From Streptomyces albicerus (lineage in GTDB: Bacteria > Actinomycetota > Actinomycetes > Streptomycetales > Streptomycetaceae): a stretch of 64,000 nt of DNA. Below, piece by piece: positions 9,045 through 18,037 of the stretch. Below the pieces are notes generated by a model that was given only the letters and a program-made list of their open reading frames with translations, made no database searches and was not told where the DNA came from. The stretch spans positions 87,613-151,612 of the forward strand of contig NZ_VWMY01000011.1 of the NCBI RefSeq assembly GCF_008905045.1. The letters are read 5' to 3'. Each line of letters opens with the position of its first letter. The stretch's first letter is position 1. The translations under genes and the position numbers were made by a program.

Positions 9045-10691
9045 CTAGTCCAACGGCTCGCGGAAGGTCTCCAGGACGGTCTTCAACGCCTGCTGATTGC
9101 CCGGGCTGTTCCAGACAGCGGCCGGAGTCGTCCAGCGGAGCGAGAAGCCCCGGCCGCCCCCGATGAGGAAACCCCGGCCGAAGGTGCGCACACGCGTGCC
9201 GTCGGACTGGTCGAGCCACTCCATGTCCGCGGCCTTGTGCCCCTGGTAGGTCGTCGCGCGGATGGCGCCCAACCGGTCGAACCCGGACCGCTGTTGCAGC
9301 GAGGGCTCGACATCGTCCCGCCATACGGCGACCGGGTCCGGGCCGACACGCGTGCTGAAGGTGACGGTCAGGTTCCGTGGGTCGCCGTCGGCGCCGAAGA
9401 CCACCCGGTAGGAGAGGTCGTCCGCACGGCCGGTGCTGAGGCGCTTCCAACCTTTGGGAAGCGCGACCGCGAAGCCCTCCGGTGCCGTATAGACGCGATA
9501 ACCGGCCGGCAGGGCCGCGGTGGCGGAGGCCGAGGGGGGCGTGGAAGCCGAGGGGGACGCGGAGGCCGAGCGGGAAACGGAGGCCGAGGGGGACGTGGTG
9601 GGGTCTGCGGGGCGGGGCGATGGCGTGGTCGCTTCGCTCGGGTCACCGGTAGGGACGCCGGAGCCGGTGGGAGACGCGGTCGCGCCAGGTCCGGGTAAGG
9701 AGGAATCGACACCGGGACGTTCGCCGGTCGCGGCGAGGGCAGTGACCGTCAGACCGACGGCGGCGACCGCGGCCCCGATGAGCGTCGCACGGCCGAGCTT
9801 CCGTCCGCCCCCGCCCCCGCCGGCGAAGCGGCGAGCGGACAGCCGAGGCGGCGGAACCGCCTGGTGTACCGCTTCGGAGCTCTCGCTGACGATGCGGGTG
9901 AGGGCGTCGCGTACGACGGGACCGGTGAGCCGTTCGCGCGGGTCCTTGTGGAGCAGCCCCTGCACGGTCTGGGCGAGCGGGCCCGCCCGCCGCGGGGTGC
10001 GCGGTGGCAGCCGCTCCACCGCCTTGAGGGTGGCCTCGGGCCGGCCGCGGTCGCGGAAGGGCGGACGTCCCTCGGTCATCGTGTAGAGCAGTGCGCCCAG
10101 GGCCCACAGGTCAGCCGGCGAACCACCCGACTCGCCGCGGGCTTGTTCCGGGGATGCGTACGCCGGTGCGCCGAGCAGCACCGGCGGAGCCACGCCCGCC
10201 ATGCCGAAGCCGGTGACGACCACGCCGCCATGGTCGCGCACAAACACCTGGCCGGGGCTGAGTTCGCCATGGGCGATGCCGTCACCGTGCGCGGGCTCCA
10301 GCACGTCGAGGAGGTCGAGCCCGATGCGAGCGGCCCGTACGTAGTCGAACGTGCCGTGCTGGTCGAGGAGTTCACCCAGGGGCATGCCGTCGATCCACTC
10401 GACGACCGTCCACAGCGTGCCCGACTCCTCGACCACCTCAACGACGGCCGCCACCCCGCCGGGGCACCGCAGCCCCACGACCTCGGACGTGCGCATGATC
10501 CGCGCGATGTTCCAGCGGGAGACGTCCTCCCCTGCATCGACCGGAAGTTGAGTCTGCGTCAGCAACCGCGGGCGCGCGCACGCGGTGTCCTCGCCGTACC
10601 AGCAGACACGGTTCACCTCACGGTGGACGACCTCCTGGAGCCGATATCTTCCGGCAACCAACCCATTCGCAGCGGCACCCGCGTTGCCCAT
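9045..10691 (-). CDS. Membrane-anchored protein kinase-like protein (probable pseudokinase)
   Basis: The 548-residue protein has a PASTA-less Ser/Thr kinase layout: kinase-like domain (about residues 12-270), one membrane span near 300-322 (TLIGAAVAAVGLTVTALAA), a Ser/Thr/Pro-rich stalk, and a C-terminal extracellular domain from about 420. Kinase landmarks are degenerate. The HRDLKP loop reads HGELSPGQV, the DFG motif reads TGFGM, and I find no VAIK lysine. APAYASPEQARGE and the DLWALGALLYTMTEGRPPF helix are retained. The fold is clear but catalytic Asp, metal-binding Asp and ATP-Lys are lost, so it probably senses or scaffolds rather than phosphorylates. Start ATG 10691 follows GAGGG by six bases; 10697 is possible. 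It is followed (upstream) by the ComB-like gene on the same strand. Confidence 0.83.
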   Translation of the reverse strand: MGNAGAAANGLVAGRYRLQEVVHREVNRVCWYGEDTACARPRLLTQTQLPVDAGEDVSRWNIARIMRTSEVVGLRCPGGVAAVVEVVEESGTLWTVVEWIDGMPLGELLDQHGTFDYVRAARIGLDLLDVLEPAHGDGIAHGELSPGQVFVRDHGGVVVTGFGMAGVAPPVLLGAPAYASPEQARGESGGSPADLWALGALLYTMTEGRPPFRDRGRPEATLKAVERLPPRTPRRAGPLAQTVQGLLHKDPRERLTGPVVRDALTRIVSESSEAVHQAVPPPRLSARRFAGGGGGGRKLGRATLIGAAVAAVGLTVTALAATGERPGVDSSLPGPGATASPTGSGVPTGDPSEATTPSPRPADPTTSPSASVSRSASASPSASTPPSASATAALPAGYRVYTAPEGFAVALPKGWKRLSTGRADDLSYRVVFGADGDPRNLTVTFSTRVGPDPVAVWRDDVEPSLQQRSGFDRLGAIRATTYQGHKAADMEWLDQSDGTRVRTFGRGFLIGGGRGFSLRWTTPAAVWNSPGNQQALKTVLETFREPLD

Positions 10692-10775
10692 GGCCATCCC
10701 TCGCTGAACCCTTGCTGTCGCCTGCCCATAAGTACGCAGTGCGCCACAGCTTGTGTTCAACGGATCCGCAATCGC

Positions 10776-11495
10776 TTACTCCAATGTGGTTGAAGCCTCG
10801 TCGGTCAGCGAAAGCACGGCACGCGGACGGAGGACCATGAGCGAACCTTCCAAGCTCGCCACCATGGCAAAGGGGAACCGGTCGACCTCAAGACAGAGCG
10901 CGACGTCATCAGAATGGACTCCTTGACGCACACCATCCGCCAACTCGGCGGCGGCGCGCGACTCGGCAGCGCGGTGGACGAACTCGGCAGCGTCCGTCCG
11001 AGCCTCCGTGGCCCTCCGAGCGATGTATTGAGCACACGCCAGATCTTCATCGGCCTGCCCATCGTCGCCGGTGACCACGAACGTGACACTGTCGCTCTTG
11101 CGCGTCCGCAAGAGCCGAGCCGTTGCCTCCGCCACCACGAAGCCGGCGCACAGCACCAGCGACGCATCCTTGACCGCGAGGGCGCCGACCGTCCCTGCCG
11201 TGGTCTTCTGCACAACGGTCCGTCCGCCAAGGTCAACAGACCGCAGCAGGCCCGGCGAGTTGACCATGTCGAACCCGGGCGCGGGCGGACCGTCTTTGAG
11301 CGCCGCCCAATCCGGGTGGCGAGCCTTGAGCGCCAGGGCTTCGTCCAGCGACTCAGCAAGAACGATCTTCTCCGCCCCCTGGGCAAAGGCCCAGGCAGCC
11401 ACGGTGAAAGCACGCATGACGTCGACTACGACCGCCACGGACGGGGCTTCGACCAGCTCAGTGATGCCAAGGAAACGAGCGTCCATTCCGATCAT
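10776..11495 (-). CDS. 2-phosphosulfolactate phosphatase family (ComB-like) protein
   Basis: The 239-residue protein shows the ComB signatures [34 protein letters not shown] and [13 protein letters not shown], which line the Mg-dependent active site in archaeal ComB, the coenzyme M biosynthesis phosphatase. In actinomycetes, which do not make coenzyme M by that route, the substrate of these homologues is not established. The start is uncertain: ATG 11495 and ATG 11486 are close, neither with a strong ribosome site. It lies 84 bases upstream of the pseudokinase gene on the same strand, and divergent from the VanX-like gene. Confidence 0.82.
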   Translation of the reverse strand: MIGMDARFLGITELVEAPSVAVVVDVMRAFTVAAWAFAQGAEKIVLAESLDEALALKARHPDWAALKDGPPAPGFDMVNSPGLLRSVDLGGRTVVQKTTAGTVGALAVKDASLVLCAGFVVAEATARLLRTRKSDSVTFVVTGDDGQADEDLACAQYIARRATEARTDAAEFVHRAAESRAAAELADGVRQGVHSDDVALCLEVDRFPFAMVASLEGSLMVLRPRAVLSLTDEASTTLE

Positions 11496-11664
11496 GATCG
11501 CGCATGCCCGACCCGAACCACCCTGAGAGTGGTCCACACCACATCGACGGCACAGCCTCTGCGGACACAAGCCGGCCCCACGCCGTGTCCATGCTGGGGG
11601 TGTTGCTGATTGGGAATCCGATGCGCACTGTGCAGTGAGTGGGACGGTCGGCAATGATCAGTGC

Positions 11665-12318
11665 ATGAACGAGATCGTGCTGATGTCAGATCCAAAGATC
11701 GCGGCGATCCGGGTGTCCGACTGCGGCGAACCACTCGTTGACGTCCGGCTCGAGGAATCCCTCGTCGTCGACTCTCGCAAGGTCGATGACTCAGGAGCGT
11801 TCGCGTATCTGCGAGAAGGGGTTCTGACCCGTCTCCTCAAGGCTCAGCAGCTGCTCCCGGATGGCATCCGTCTGCTGTTCATCGAGGGGTACCGGCCGCC
11901 CGCGCTGCAGCGCTACTACTTCGAGAGCTACGCCGGTGAACTGCAAGCCGGCAATCCGGGCTGGTCGCCGACGCAGGTTCGCGAGGCCGCGAGCAGGTAC
12001 GTATCGCCACCGGAGATCGCGCCTCACAGCGCCGGCGCCGCGGTGGATCTCACTCTCGTCTCGGTCGACGGGCGGGAACTCGACATGGGCACTCGGGTGA
12101 ATGCCAGCCCGGAAGAGAGTGACGGCGCTTGCTACACGAACGCCGGTAACGTCGGCTCTGAAGCGCGGGCCAACCGCCGGGTGCTCGGTGACGCACTGAG
12201 CACTGTGGGCCTGGTGAACTACCCCACCGAGTGGTGGCACTGGTCCTACGGCGACCGCTACTGGGCCCTTGCCGTCGAAGCCGGCAGCGCGATGTACGGG
12301 CCGCGGGAACTCAGTTGA
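11665..12318 (+). CDS. D-alanyl-D-alanine dipeptidase-like protein (VanX / M15D)
   Basis: The 217-residue protein carries the M15D/VanX set: EGYRPPALQ (transition-state Arg), APHSAGAAVDLTL with zinc His and Asp, LDMGTRVNA, and EWWHWSYGDRYWA with the catalytic Glu and third zinc ligand His. VanX hydrolyses D-Ala-D-Ala; homologues outside vancomycin clusters serve in peptidoglycan turnover or resistance. No vanHA, sensor kinase or murF-like partner is next to it, so a resistance role is not supported. No signal peptide is visible, consistent with a cytoplasmic enzyme. ATG 11665 is chosen for fit to the family; ATG 11683 is possible and neither has a clear ribosome site. Confidence 0.87.
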   Translation: MNEIVLMSDPKIAAIRVSDCGEPLVDVRLEESLVVDSRKVDDSGAFAYLREGVLTRLLKAQQLLPDGIRLLFIEGYRPPALQRYYFESYAGELQAGNPGWSPTQVREAASRYVSPPEIAPHSAGAAVDLTLVSVDGRELDMGTRVNASPEESDGACYTNAGNVGSEARANRRVLGDALSTVGLVNYPTEWWHWSYGDRYWALAVEAGSAMYGPRELS

Positions 12319-12406
12319 GCTGCGAGTGACGTCCATGCCTTCGTGGCGGTCGAGGAATTCCACCGCGGAGACGCCGACGGGGGCGGCCGTGGCACGCTGC
12401 CTGCGT

Positions 12407-13942
12407 TCATGGATTGCTCCCGTGATGGTGCGAAAACCGCGGCACAAGGGGCGGTTCCATCAACCAGCCATGGGCTCGCCAATGCGCCCGGTGAGGGATC
12501 GCGGTGGTTTCTCGCAGCGTCGCGAAGGCCAGCACGGCCGCGATGCCCAGCATGGCCGCGCACAGCGGCATCGCCCGGCTGAACGACGTGTCGAAGGCTG
12601 TGCCTGAGCGGTACGCGTCCGGCCCCATGCCGACAAGCAGTGGCAGCGCCGCCACGGCGACCAGCCCGGAGGCCCGGGCCGCCGCGTTGTTTATGCCGCT
12701 TGCGAGCCCGGCATTCTTGCTGTCCACGGACGACAGGAGCGTCACGGTCAGCGGAGCGACCATGACGACCATCCCCGCGCCTATGACCAGCAGGGCCGGG
12801 AAAATGTCCAGAAGATACGACGCGCCGGTACCGACGCGCAGCATCATCAGCATGCCCACCCCGCACATGAACGGGCCCACGGTGAGCGGGATGCGTGGCC
12901 CGAGGCGCTGGGCGAGTTCACCCGAGTGGGACGAGAAGATCAGCATGAGCACGGTGCTCGGCAGCATGGCAGCGCCGGCTTCGAGTGCCGAATACCCGAC
13001 CACTATCTGCAGTTGAAGAGCGGTCAGGAAGAAGAATCCGCCCAGGCCCGCATAGACGCAGAGGGTGATGAGGTTGATCGAGGTGAACTGGCGGGAGGCG
13101 AAGATGGACAGCGGCATCATCGGATCGGGGCGGCGCCGTTCGACGAGAACGAACGCCACGCCTGCCACCACGCTGCCGACCGCCGTGACGGCGACCATGA
13201 GGCTTCCGTTGCGGGCCTCGGTCAGCGCGTACGTCGCCAGAGCGAGCGCGAGCGCCCCGAGGACAGCCCCCGGGACGTCGAAGCCGTGCTGTCGGCGTGC
13301 GTTGCCCGTCGCCGCCACGGCACCCTGAGGGGCAGTGCCGACGGATTCCGGTACGTGGCGCAGTGCGATGGGGACGCACGCCAGAGCCAGCGGAACGTTC
13401 AGCAGGAAGGTCCAGCGCCAGCCGGGGCCGTCCACCAGCCAGCCTCCCAGGAAGGGGCCGAGTGCCGCGCCGATGCCGCCGAAGCCCGACCACAGGCCGA
13501 CCGCGCGGGGCCGGTCGTCCGGATGGAACGACGCCTCGATGAGCGCCAGCGAGCCCGGCGTCAGGAGGGCCCCGCCGACGCCCTGCAGGGCGCGCGCGGC
13601 GATCAGCGTGCCGGTGTTGGGGGCCAGACCGCACAGAAGCGAGGCTGCGGCGAACCACACGACCCCCACGAGGAAGATCCGGCGCCGTCCGAACCGGTCA
13701 CCCAGGGATCCTCCCAGGAGGATCAGGCCCGCCAGGGTCAGCATGTAGGCGTTCACAGTCCACTGAAGGACTGCCAGGTCGGCGGAGAAGTCCTCGCCTA
13801 TGCGGGGCAGCGCGACGTTGGTGACCGTCGAACCCAGGAGCACCACGCTCGAGCCCAGGACTGTGGTCAGCAGGATCCACCTGCCGCGGGCGGTCGCGAT
13901 GCGTGCAGTGGGTTGTTCGGAAGAGGTAGAAGAGGTATCCAT
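12407..13942 (-). CDS. DHA2-family MFS drug exporter, 14 membrane spans
   Basis: The 511-residue protein fits the EmrB/QacA length. After a short polar N-terminus the first span leads to STVTNVALPRIGEDF, then WTVNAYMLTLAGLILLGGSLGDRFGRRRIF (motif A), ARALQGVGGALLTPGSLALI (motif C-like, antiporter-specific) and further spans to the end. Such transporters expel drugs or metabolites by proton antiport. It is second in a two-gene operon: the alpha/beta hydrolase stop lies 22 bases before this start. GGGGA precedes the ATG. Pairing with a hydrolase suggests detoxification or export of a modified compound, which is inference. Confidence 0.92.
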   Translation of the reverse strand: MDTSSTSSEQPTARIATARGRWILLTTVLGSSVVLLGSTVTNVALPRIGEDFSADLAVLQWTVNAYMLTLAGLILLGGSLGDRFGRRRIFLVGVVWFAAASLLCGLAPNTGTLIAARALQGVGGALLTPGSLALIEASFHPDDRPRAVGLWSGFGGIGAALGPFLGGWLVDGPGWRWTFLLNVPLALACVPIALRHVPESVGTAPQGAVAATGNARRQHGFDVPGAVLGALALALATYALTEARNGSLMVAVTAVGSVVAGVAFVLVERRRPDPMMPLSIFASRQFTSINLITLCVYAGLGGFFFLTALQLQIVVGYSALEAGAAMLPSTVLMLIFSSHSGELAQRLGPRIPLTVGPFMCGVGMLMMLRVGTGASYLLDIFPALLVIGAGMVVMVAPLTVTLLSSVDSKNAGLASGINNAAARASGLVAVAALPLLVGMGPDAYRSGTAFDTSFSRAMPLCAAMLGIAAVLAFATLRETTAIPHRAHWRAHGWLMEPPLVPRFSHHHGSNP

Positions 13943-13964
13943 GTTGAATCCCCGACGTCACCAG

Positions 13965-14906
13965 TCAGATTCGGTTGCGGGCGGCGTGTTCCTGGCTCAG
14001 GAGCCTGACGTCACGGACCGCGGCCGCGAACGCTTCGGGGCGTTCCTGCGGCAGGTTGTGACCGGCGTCCTTCACCAACCGGTGCAGTCGGGGGCCGGTG
14101 AAATGGTGTGCCGAGGACGTACCGTCCGTCGCCGGGAAGTTCCCGTCGGCCAGACCGTCCAGGGTGACGGCAGGCACGGTGATCACGGGCTGCTGGGCGA
14201 GGAGGGTTTCGATTTTCTCGTACTCGCTGAAACCGGGGGCGAAACCGAGCCGGTGGCGGTAGGAGTGGATGACGATTTCGACGTAGTCGGGATTCTGAAA
14301 GGCCTCGGCGGCTCGGTCCAGGACCTCGTCGCCGAAATGCCACTTGGGGGAGTTGCGCGTCCAGATGACGCGGGCAATTTCCTTGGCGTTGGCGGCGAGA
14401 CCGGCCCGCCCGCGCTCGGTGAGGAAGTAGTAGAAGTACCAGAACCCGGCCTCCAGAGGAGGCGCGATGGGGTTCATCGCCGCAGCGATGTCCTGGATGA
14501 GGTAGCTGTTGACCGAGACCAGGCCGAGACAGCGCTCGGGCCATACGGCAGCGGCGATGCAGGCGGCCCGGCCACCCCAGTCATATCCGGCCAGGTAGGC
14601 GCTCTCGATGCCCAGGGCGTCCATGAGGGCGATGACATCGGCGCCCAGAGAGGCCTGTTGGCCCGCGCGGGGGGTCGCATCGGAGAGGAACCTCGTGGGA
14701 CCGTGCCCCCGGAGATAGGGGACGATCACCCGGAAACCTACTTCGGCCAGCAGCGGAGCCACGTCCACGTAACTGTGGATGTCGTAAGGGAACCCGTGCA
14801 GGAGCAGCACGGTGTCGCCGTCCCGCGGCCCTGTTTCGTAGTAGGCGACGTCCAGAGCATCGGTTCGGACGTGCTGCAGTGGGGCGAGCGCGCGGCGGTC
14901 CATCAT
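13965..14906 (-). CDS. Alpha/beta hydrolase, epoxide hydrolase / dehalogenase type
   Basis: The 313-residue protein has the oxyanion motif HGFPYDIHSY, the nucleophile elbow GYDWGGRA with Asp as nucleophile, a cap domain in the middle, and a terminal DAGHNLPQERPEAF with the catalytic His. An Asp nucleophile followed by Trp is characteristic of soluble epoxide hydrolases and haloalkane dehalogenases. ATG 14906 is chosen because GGAGG sits five bases upstream; an ATG follows directly at 14903. It is the first gene of an operon with the DHA2 exporter. A TGTCACA-N16-GGTC element upstream resembles an ECF41 promoter. Confidence 0.87.
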   Translation of the reverse strand: MMDRRALAPLQHVRTDALDVAYYETGPRDGDTVLLLHGFPYDIHSYVDVAPLLAEVGFRVIVPYLRGHGPTRFLSDATPRAGQQASLGADVIALMDALGIESAYLAGYDWGGRAACIAAAVWPERCLGLVSVNSYLIQDIAAAMNPIAPPLEAGFWYFYYFLTERGRAGLAANAKEIARVIWTRNSPKWHFGDEVLDRAAEAFQNPDYVEIVIHSYRHRLGFAPGFSEYEKIETLLAQQPVITVPAVTLDGLADGNFPATDGTSSAHHFTGPRLHRLVKDAGHNLPQERPEAFAAAVRDVRLLSQEHAARNRI

Positions 14907-15022
14907 GTGTTCCTCCGAGATCGGGTGCGTATACGGGATCGCTGCGGGCCGGCAACGGTGTGCGAGAGCCGGGCCAGGTGACAACGCGGCCTCTCCCCGA
15001 AGTTGTGCTGTGTGACAGGTAA

Positions 15023-15049
15023 GACCGGGCAGTCGCCCTTGATGTGACA
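15023..15049 (-). promoter_or_regulatory. Candidate ECF41-type promoter upstream of the hydrolase operon
   Basis: On the minus strand TGTCACA (15049-15043) is followed after exactly 16 bases by GGTC (15026-15023). The published ECF41 consensus, as I recall it, is TGTCACA-N15/16-CGTC. A second TGTCACA at 15017-15011 lacks a matching downstream box. The promoter would leave a leader of about 110 bases before the hydrolase start. Confidence 0.3.
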
Positions 15050-15300
15050 GGCGGATCATGCGGTCTGCGGGCCGTCGCCCGCGCGATGTACCGGTGCCTC
15101 AGACCGCCCAGAAGCCGGTCATCGCCTCGGACAAGGGCAGAGTCAAGGGCCAGTGGCCCTCGGTCGAATCGCGTGCGATCTCTGCCGCAGGTGCGGCGCG
15201 CCATCAGGACTGTGGCGTTTCACCTGTGGTGAGGGCGGTTTGCCTGGCAAGCTGCGCCACGTTGCTCTGCCGAGCGACCACCGCATGGGAAGGGGATCGT

Positions 15301-15660
15301 ATGGACACCTCCGACTGGCAGCCGGTCCTTCTCCTGCTGGTGCTGATCTCGGCGGGACTCGTCCTGCTGTACGTGATCGGAGCGGCCCTCAGTGTCGAGC
15401 GTGAACCGCTGTGCGACGTACCGCCGTTCAGTGGCGGTCTCGGGCCGGAGGAGCATCCGTTCTCCCGGTTCCACGTGCGCTGGTACCCGGTGACGATGGT
15501 CTTCCTCGCCTTCGACATGGAGATGCTCTTCATGTATCCGTGGACGAAAGTGGTGGGCGAGGTCGGCACCAGCGCCGTCGTGGAGATGTTCCTCTTCCTC
15601 GGGATCCTTCTCGCGGGGGTGGGCTACGCCTGGCGGGAAGGCGCGTTCCGATGGAGCTGA
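15301..15660 (+). CDS. nuoA: NADH-quinone oxidoreductase subunit A (second, partial complex)
   Basis: The 119-residue membrane protein has three spans and the NuoA signature: YVIGAALS, CDVPPFSGGLGPEEHPFSRFHVRWYPVTMVFLAFDMEMLFMYPWT, matching the conserved SGx...RF.vrfY.va..FviFD.E..fl.PWa pattern. NuoA closes the quinone channel at the membrane foot of complex I. ATG 15301 follows AAGGGGA. It is the first gene of an eight-gene, translationally coupled operon; its last 10 bases overlap the next start. Confidence 0.93.
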   Translation: MDTSDWQPVLLLLVLISAGLVLLYVIGAALSVEREPLCDVPPFSGGLGPEEHPFSRFHVRWYPVTMVFLAFDMEMLFMYPWTKVVGEVGTSAVVEMFLFLGILLAGVGYAWREGAFRWS

Positions 15661-17105
15661 GAGCAAGACTCCTGCGGACGGCGACCTCCCGTCCCGGCGT
15701 GCTGCTGGCGGTGTGTCCCGGGGCGGCCCGGGCACGGCTGGCCATGGAGCGAGAACTGCGGAGCAGAGGCTGGCCGCAGGTCGGCAGCCCGGCGTCCGCC
15801 AACCTGCTCGTCATCGTGGGTGATCCGGATCCCGCCGACGCCGAGTGGATCGACGGGCTGTGGCTCGGGATCCCTGCTCCGAAGGCCCGCGTCCGCGTTC
15901 GCGAGGCGGAAGACGTGCCCTCAGCTCTCGACGAGGGGCGGGCGTCCCTACTCGTACGCGGAAAACGCCCCGAAGGGGACGCCGGGCATGTCGACGAGAC
16001 GCACGGGGAGGGCGACAACCACGGTACGACTCCCGAACACGCCGAAAACAACGACACACATGGAGGACATGGCAACCACGGTGACGACAGTGACAGTAGC
16101 CACCATCAGCACGGCGAGCACGATGGCCACGATACGCACGACAGCCATTCCGGCCCCGACACGCACTCCGAGCACGATGGACACGGAGGTCACGACGGAC
16201 ACGGCGAACACGACGGACACGGCGGACACGGCGGACACGGCGGACACGGCGGACACGGCGGACACGGCGGACACGGCGGACACGGCGGACACGACATGCA
16301 TGCCATGTCGGTCGCCGGGCTGCCCATGGCGGACCGCGCCGACGACCGGGACGGGCTGAGGCTCGACCGGCTCCATGTGCCGTTGGGGCCCGCCCTGCCC
16401 GACTGGCCGGCAGGCCTGGTGCTGAGGTTGGCGTTGCAGGGTGACGTGGTGCAGCGGGCCGCGGTCGAGCAGGTCCCGGTGCTCCCGTCGGCGCGGCGGC
16501 CCTTCTGGAACGAGCCCTGGCTGCGCGCCTCGACAGGTGAGGCGGTCGCCCGCGGGCTTGCGGCGCGGCGGCTGTGTGCGGCTCATCTCGACAGCCTCTG
16601 GCGGTATCTGGCGGTGGTCGGCTGGGGCGGTGCGGCGGCCCGCGCGCGGGCGGCGCGTGACCAGGCCCTCGCCGGCGAGTCCTCCGGTGAAGTCCTGGCT
16701 GCGGTACGGCCGTTGATCCGGCGCGTCCAGCGGTCTCGCACGCTGCGCTGGCTCACCGCGGGACTCGGCGTACTGCCCAGCGACCGCGCGGCCTCCGCCG
16801 GGGTGAGCGGCCCGGCGCTCGTCGCGGGCGGCGACGCGTACGACCGTGTCGGCGTATGGCTGGACGAAGTGGGCCGCGCGGCGGCTGCGTTCGATGACGA
16901 CGGATGGCTTGACGCGGCGACTGAGTTGAGTGGCCCCCGTGGCAGGGTGGACGGTGGCGTGCCCCCGTCCCGGGCACTGCTCGACGTACTGCCTGGCCTC
17001 CTGGAAGGCGCCGAGTTCGCCTGCGCCCGGATCATCGTCGCGAGCCTCGACCCCGATCTCGACGAACTCGTCCCGGCTCTCCGGCCCGAGGTGGTCCATG
17101 GCTGA
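15651..17105 (+). CDS. Degenerate NuoB/NuoD-like fusion with His-Gly repeat linker
   Basis: The 484-residue protein begins in the overlap with nuoA. Residues 1 to about 110 resemble a NuoB core with no Fe-S cysteines: RELRSRGWPQVGSPASANLLVIVGDPDPADAEWIDGLW and PAPKARVRV follow the order of NuoB's SPRHADLLIV.G and LYDQMPEP segments. About residues 115-220 form a His/Gly/Asp-rich linker including eight exact GHG units. From about 235, LHVPLGPALPDWPAGLVLRLALQGD resembles the start of NuoD (GPQHPxxHGVLRL.LELDGE) without its quinone-site His and Asp, followed by a helical region. NuoB and NuoD normally carry cluster N2 and the quinone pocket, so a complex built on this protein probably cannot do normal NADH-quinone chemistry. 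The linker may bind metal. Family assignment is by pattern, not search. Confidence 0.6.
   Translation: MELRARLLRTATSRPGVLLAVCPGAARARLAMERELRSRGWPQVGSPASANLLVIVGDPDPADAEWIDGLWLGIPAPKARVRVREAEDVPSALDEGRASLLVRGKRPEGDAGHVDETHGEGDNHGTTPEHAENNDTHGGHGNHGDDSDSSHHQHGEHDGHDTHDSHSGPDTHSEHDGHGGHDGHGEHDGHGGHGGHGGHGGHGGHGGHGGHGGHDMHAMSVAGLPMADRADDRDGLRLDRLHVPLGPALPDWPAGLVLRLALQGDVVQRAAVEQVPVLPSARRPFWNEPWLRASTGEAVARGLAARRLCAAHLDSLWRYLAVVGWGGAAARARAARDQALAGESSGEVLAAVRPLIRRVQRSRTLRWLTAGLGVLPSDRAASAGVSGPALVAGGDAYDRVGVWLDEVGRAAAAFDDDGWLDAATELSGPRGRVDGGVPPSRALLDVLPGLLEGAEFACARIIVASLDPDLDELVPALRPEVVHG
16215..16286 (+). repeat. Eight perfect 9-bp tandem repeats inside the fusion gene
   Basis: The unit GGACACGGC repeats eight times without a mismatch and in frame (starting at codon 189), encoding Gly-His-Gly. 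Further diverged units lie upstream from about 16050. Perfect repeats of this kind gain and lose units by slippage without changing the frame. Confidence 0.9.
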
Positions 17106-18000
17106 GACCACTCCGCTGTGGGCTGTCGCCGTACTGCCCTTCGTTCTCGTACTGGTGGCTCTGGGGACCGCGCACTTCGACGCCCTGCTCGCGGCCGACC
17201 CGGCGGCGAACCCGGGCCGTGAGGTGCTGCGGCTTCTGGTGCAGCAGCGTCGCCGTACCAACGCGGCCGACGAGCTGCTGACCCGGCTCGGCGTGGTACT
17301 GCTGCCGGTCGCGGCCGTGCTCGCCGCCGTCGTACTCCCGCTCGGGTTCCGCTCGGTGAGTGATCTGGCGGACGGGATCGTGTGGTTCAACGCGATGGAG
17401 GCGCTCGCGTGGGCGGCGGTGTGGCTCGCCGGGTGGGGGCCGAACTCGACGCTCTCCCTGATCGGCGGCTATCGCTTTCTGGCCCAGGGACTCGCGTACG
17501 AGCTGCCGCACATGCTGGCCATCACCACCGCAGCGCTCGGGGCGGAGTCGCTTCGGGTCGGCGACGTGGTCGATGCCCAGTCGGGTCTGTGGTTCGCGGT
17601 CTGGATGCCCGCCGCCTTCGTGATCTATCTGCTGAGTGCCATGGGCATGGCCTTCTGGGGGCCCTTCGACCAGCCCGTCGGTCGCGATGTGGCAGGCGGC
17701 GCGGCAGCCGAACTCTCGGGTGTCGACCGGATCGTCTTCCTCGGCGGCCGGTGGCTGCTGTTCGTGGTGGCCGCGGCCGTCAGCGTTCCGCTGTTCCTGG
17801 GCGGCGGCCATGGCCCGCTGCTGCCCGGCTGGGCGTGGACGCTGCTCAAGACCGCGGCAGTGCTGGCGCTCCTGGTTTGGGTACGACGACGGGTTCCCGG
17901 CGTACGGATGGAGCGGTACGTGGAGTTGGCGTGGGTGGTGCTCACTCCGCTCGCCATCCTGCAGGCCCTCGTGGTGGCGCTGGTGGTGCTGAACCGATGA
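17098..18000 (+). CDS. nuoH: NADH-quinone oxidoreductase subunit H-like protein
   Basis: The 300-residue membrane protein aligns with NuoH: NSTLSLIGGYRFLAQGLAYELPHMLAITTAAL corresponds to the quinone-channel helix (KYxLLGGLRaaAQ.iSYE.pL), and WMPAAFVIYLLSAMGMAFWGPFDQPVG corresponds to the loop before FDLPEAExELV. In that loop the usual acidic cluster is replaced (GRDVAGGAAAE), so contacts with NuoB/NuoD are altered. The start overlaps the fusion gene by 8 bases. NuoH normally joins the hydrophilic arm to the proton pumps; here it probably docks the NuoB/NuoD-like fusion. Confidence 0.87.
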   Translation: MAETTPLWAVAVLPFVLVLVALGTAHFDALLAADPAANPGREVLRLLVQQRRRTNAADELLTRLGVVLLPVAAVLAAVVLPLGFRSVSDLADGIVWFNAMEALAWAAVWLAGWGPNSTLSLIGGYRFLAQGLAYELPHMLAITTAALGAESLRVGDVVDAQSGLWFAVWMPAAFVIYLLSAMGMAFWGPFDQPVGRDVAGGAAAELSGVDRIVFLGGRWLLFVVAAAVSVPLFLGGGHGPLLPGWAWTLLKTAAVLALLVWVRRRVPGVRMERYVELAWVVLTPLAILQALVVALVVLNR

Positions 18001-18037
18001 CGCAAGGAACGGAACGAGCGGAAGGAGCTGTTCGCCC

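Noticed and set aside
11665..12318. VanX-like gene as evidence for glycopeptide resistance
   Set aside because: No vanH, vanA, vanR/S or other resistance genes are adjacent; lone VanX homologues are common in actinobacteria.
16050..16300. Tandem repeats that might be read as a CRISPR array
   Set aside because: Units are 9 bp, contiguous and in frame inside a coding gene, with no spacers and no cas genes.
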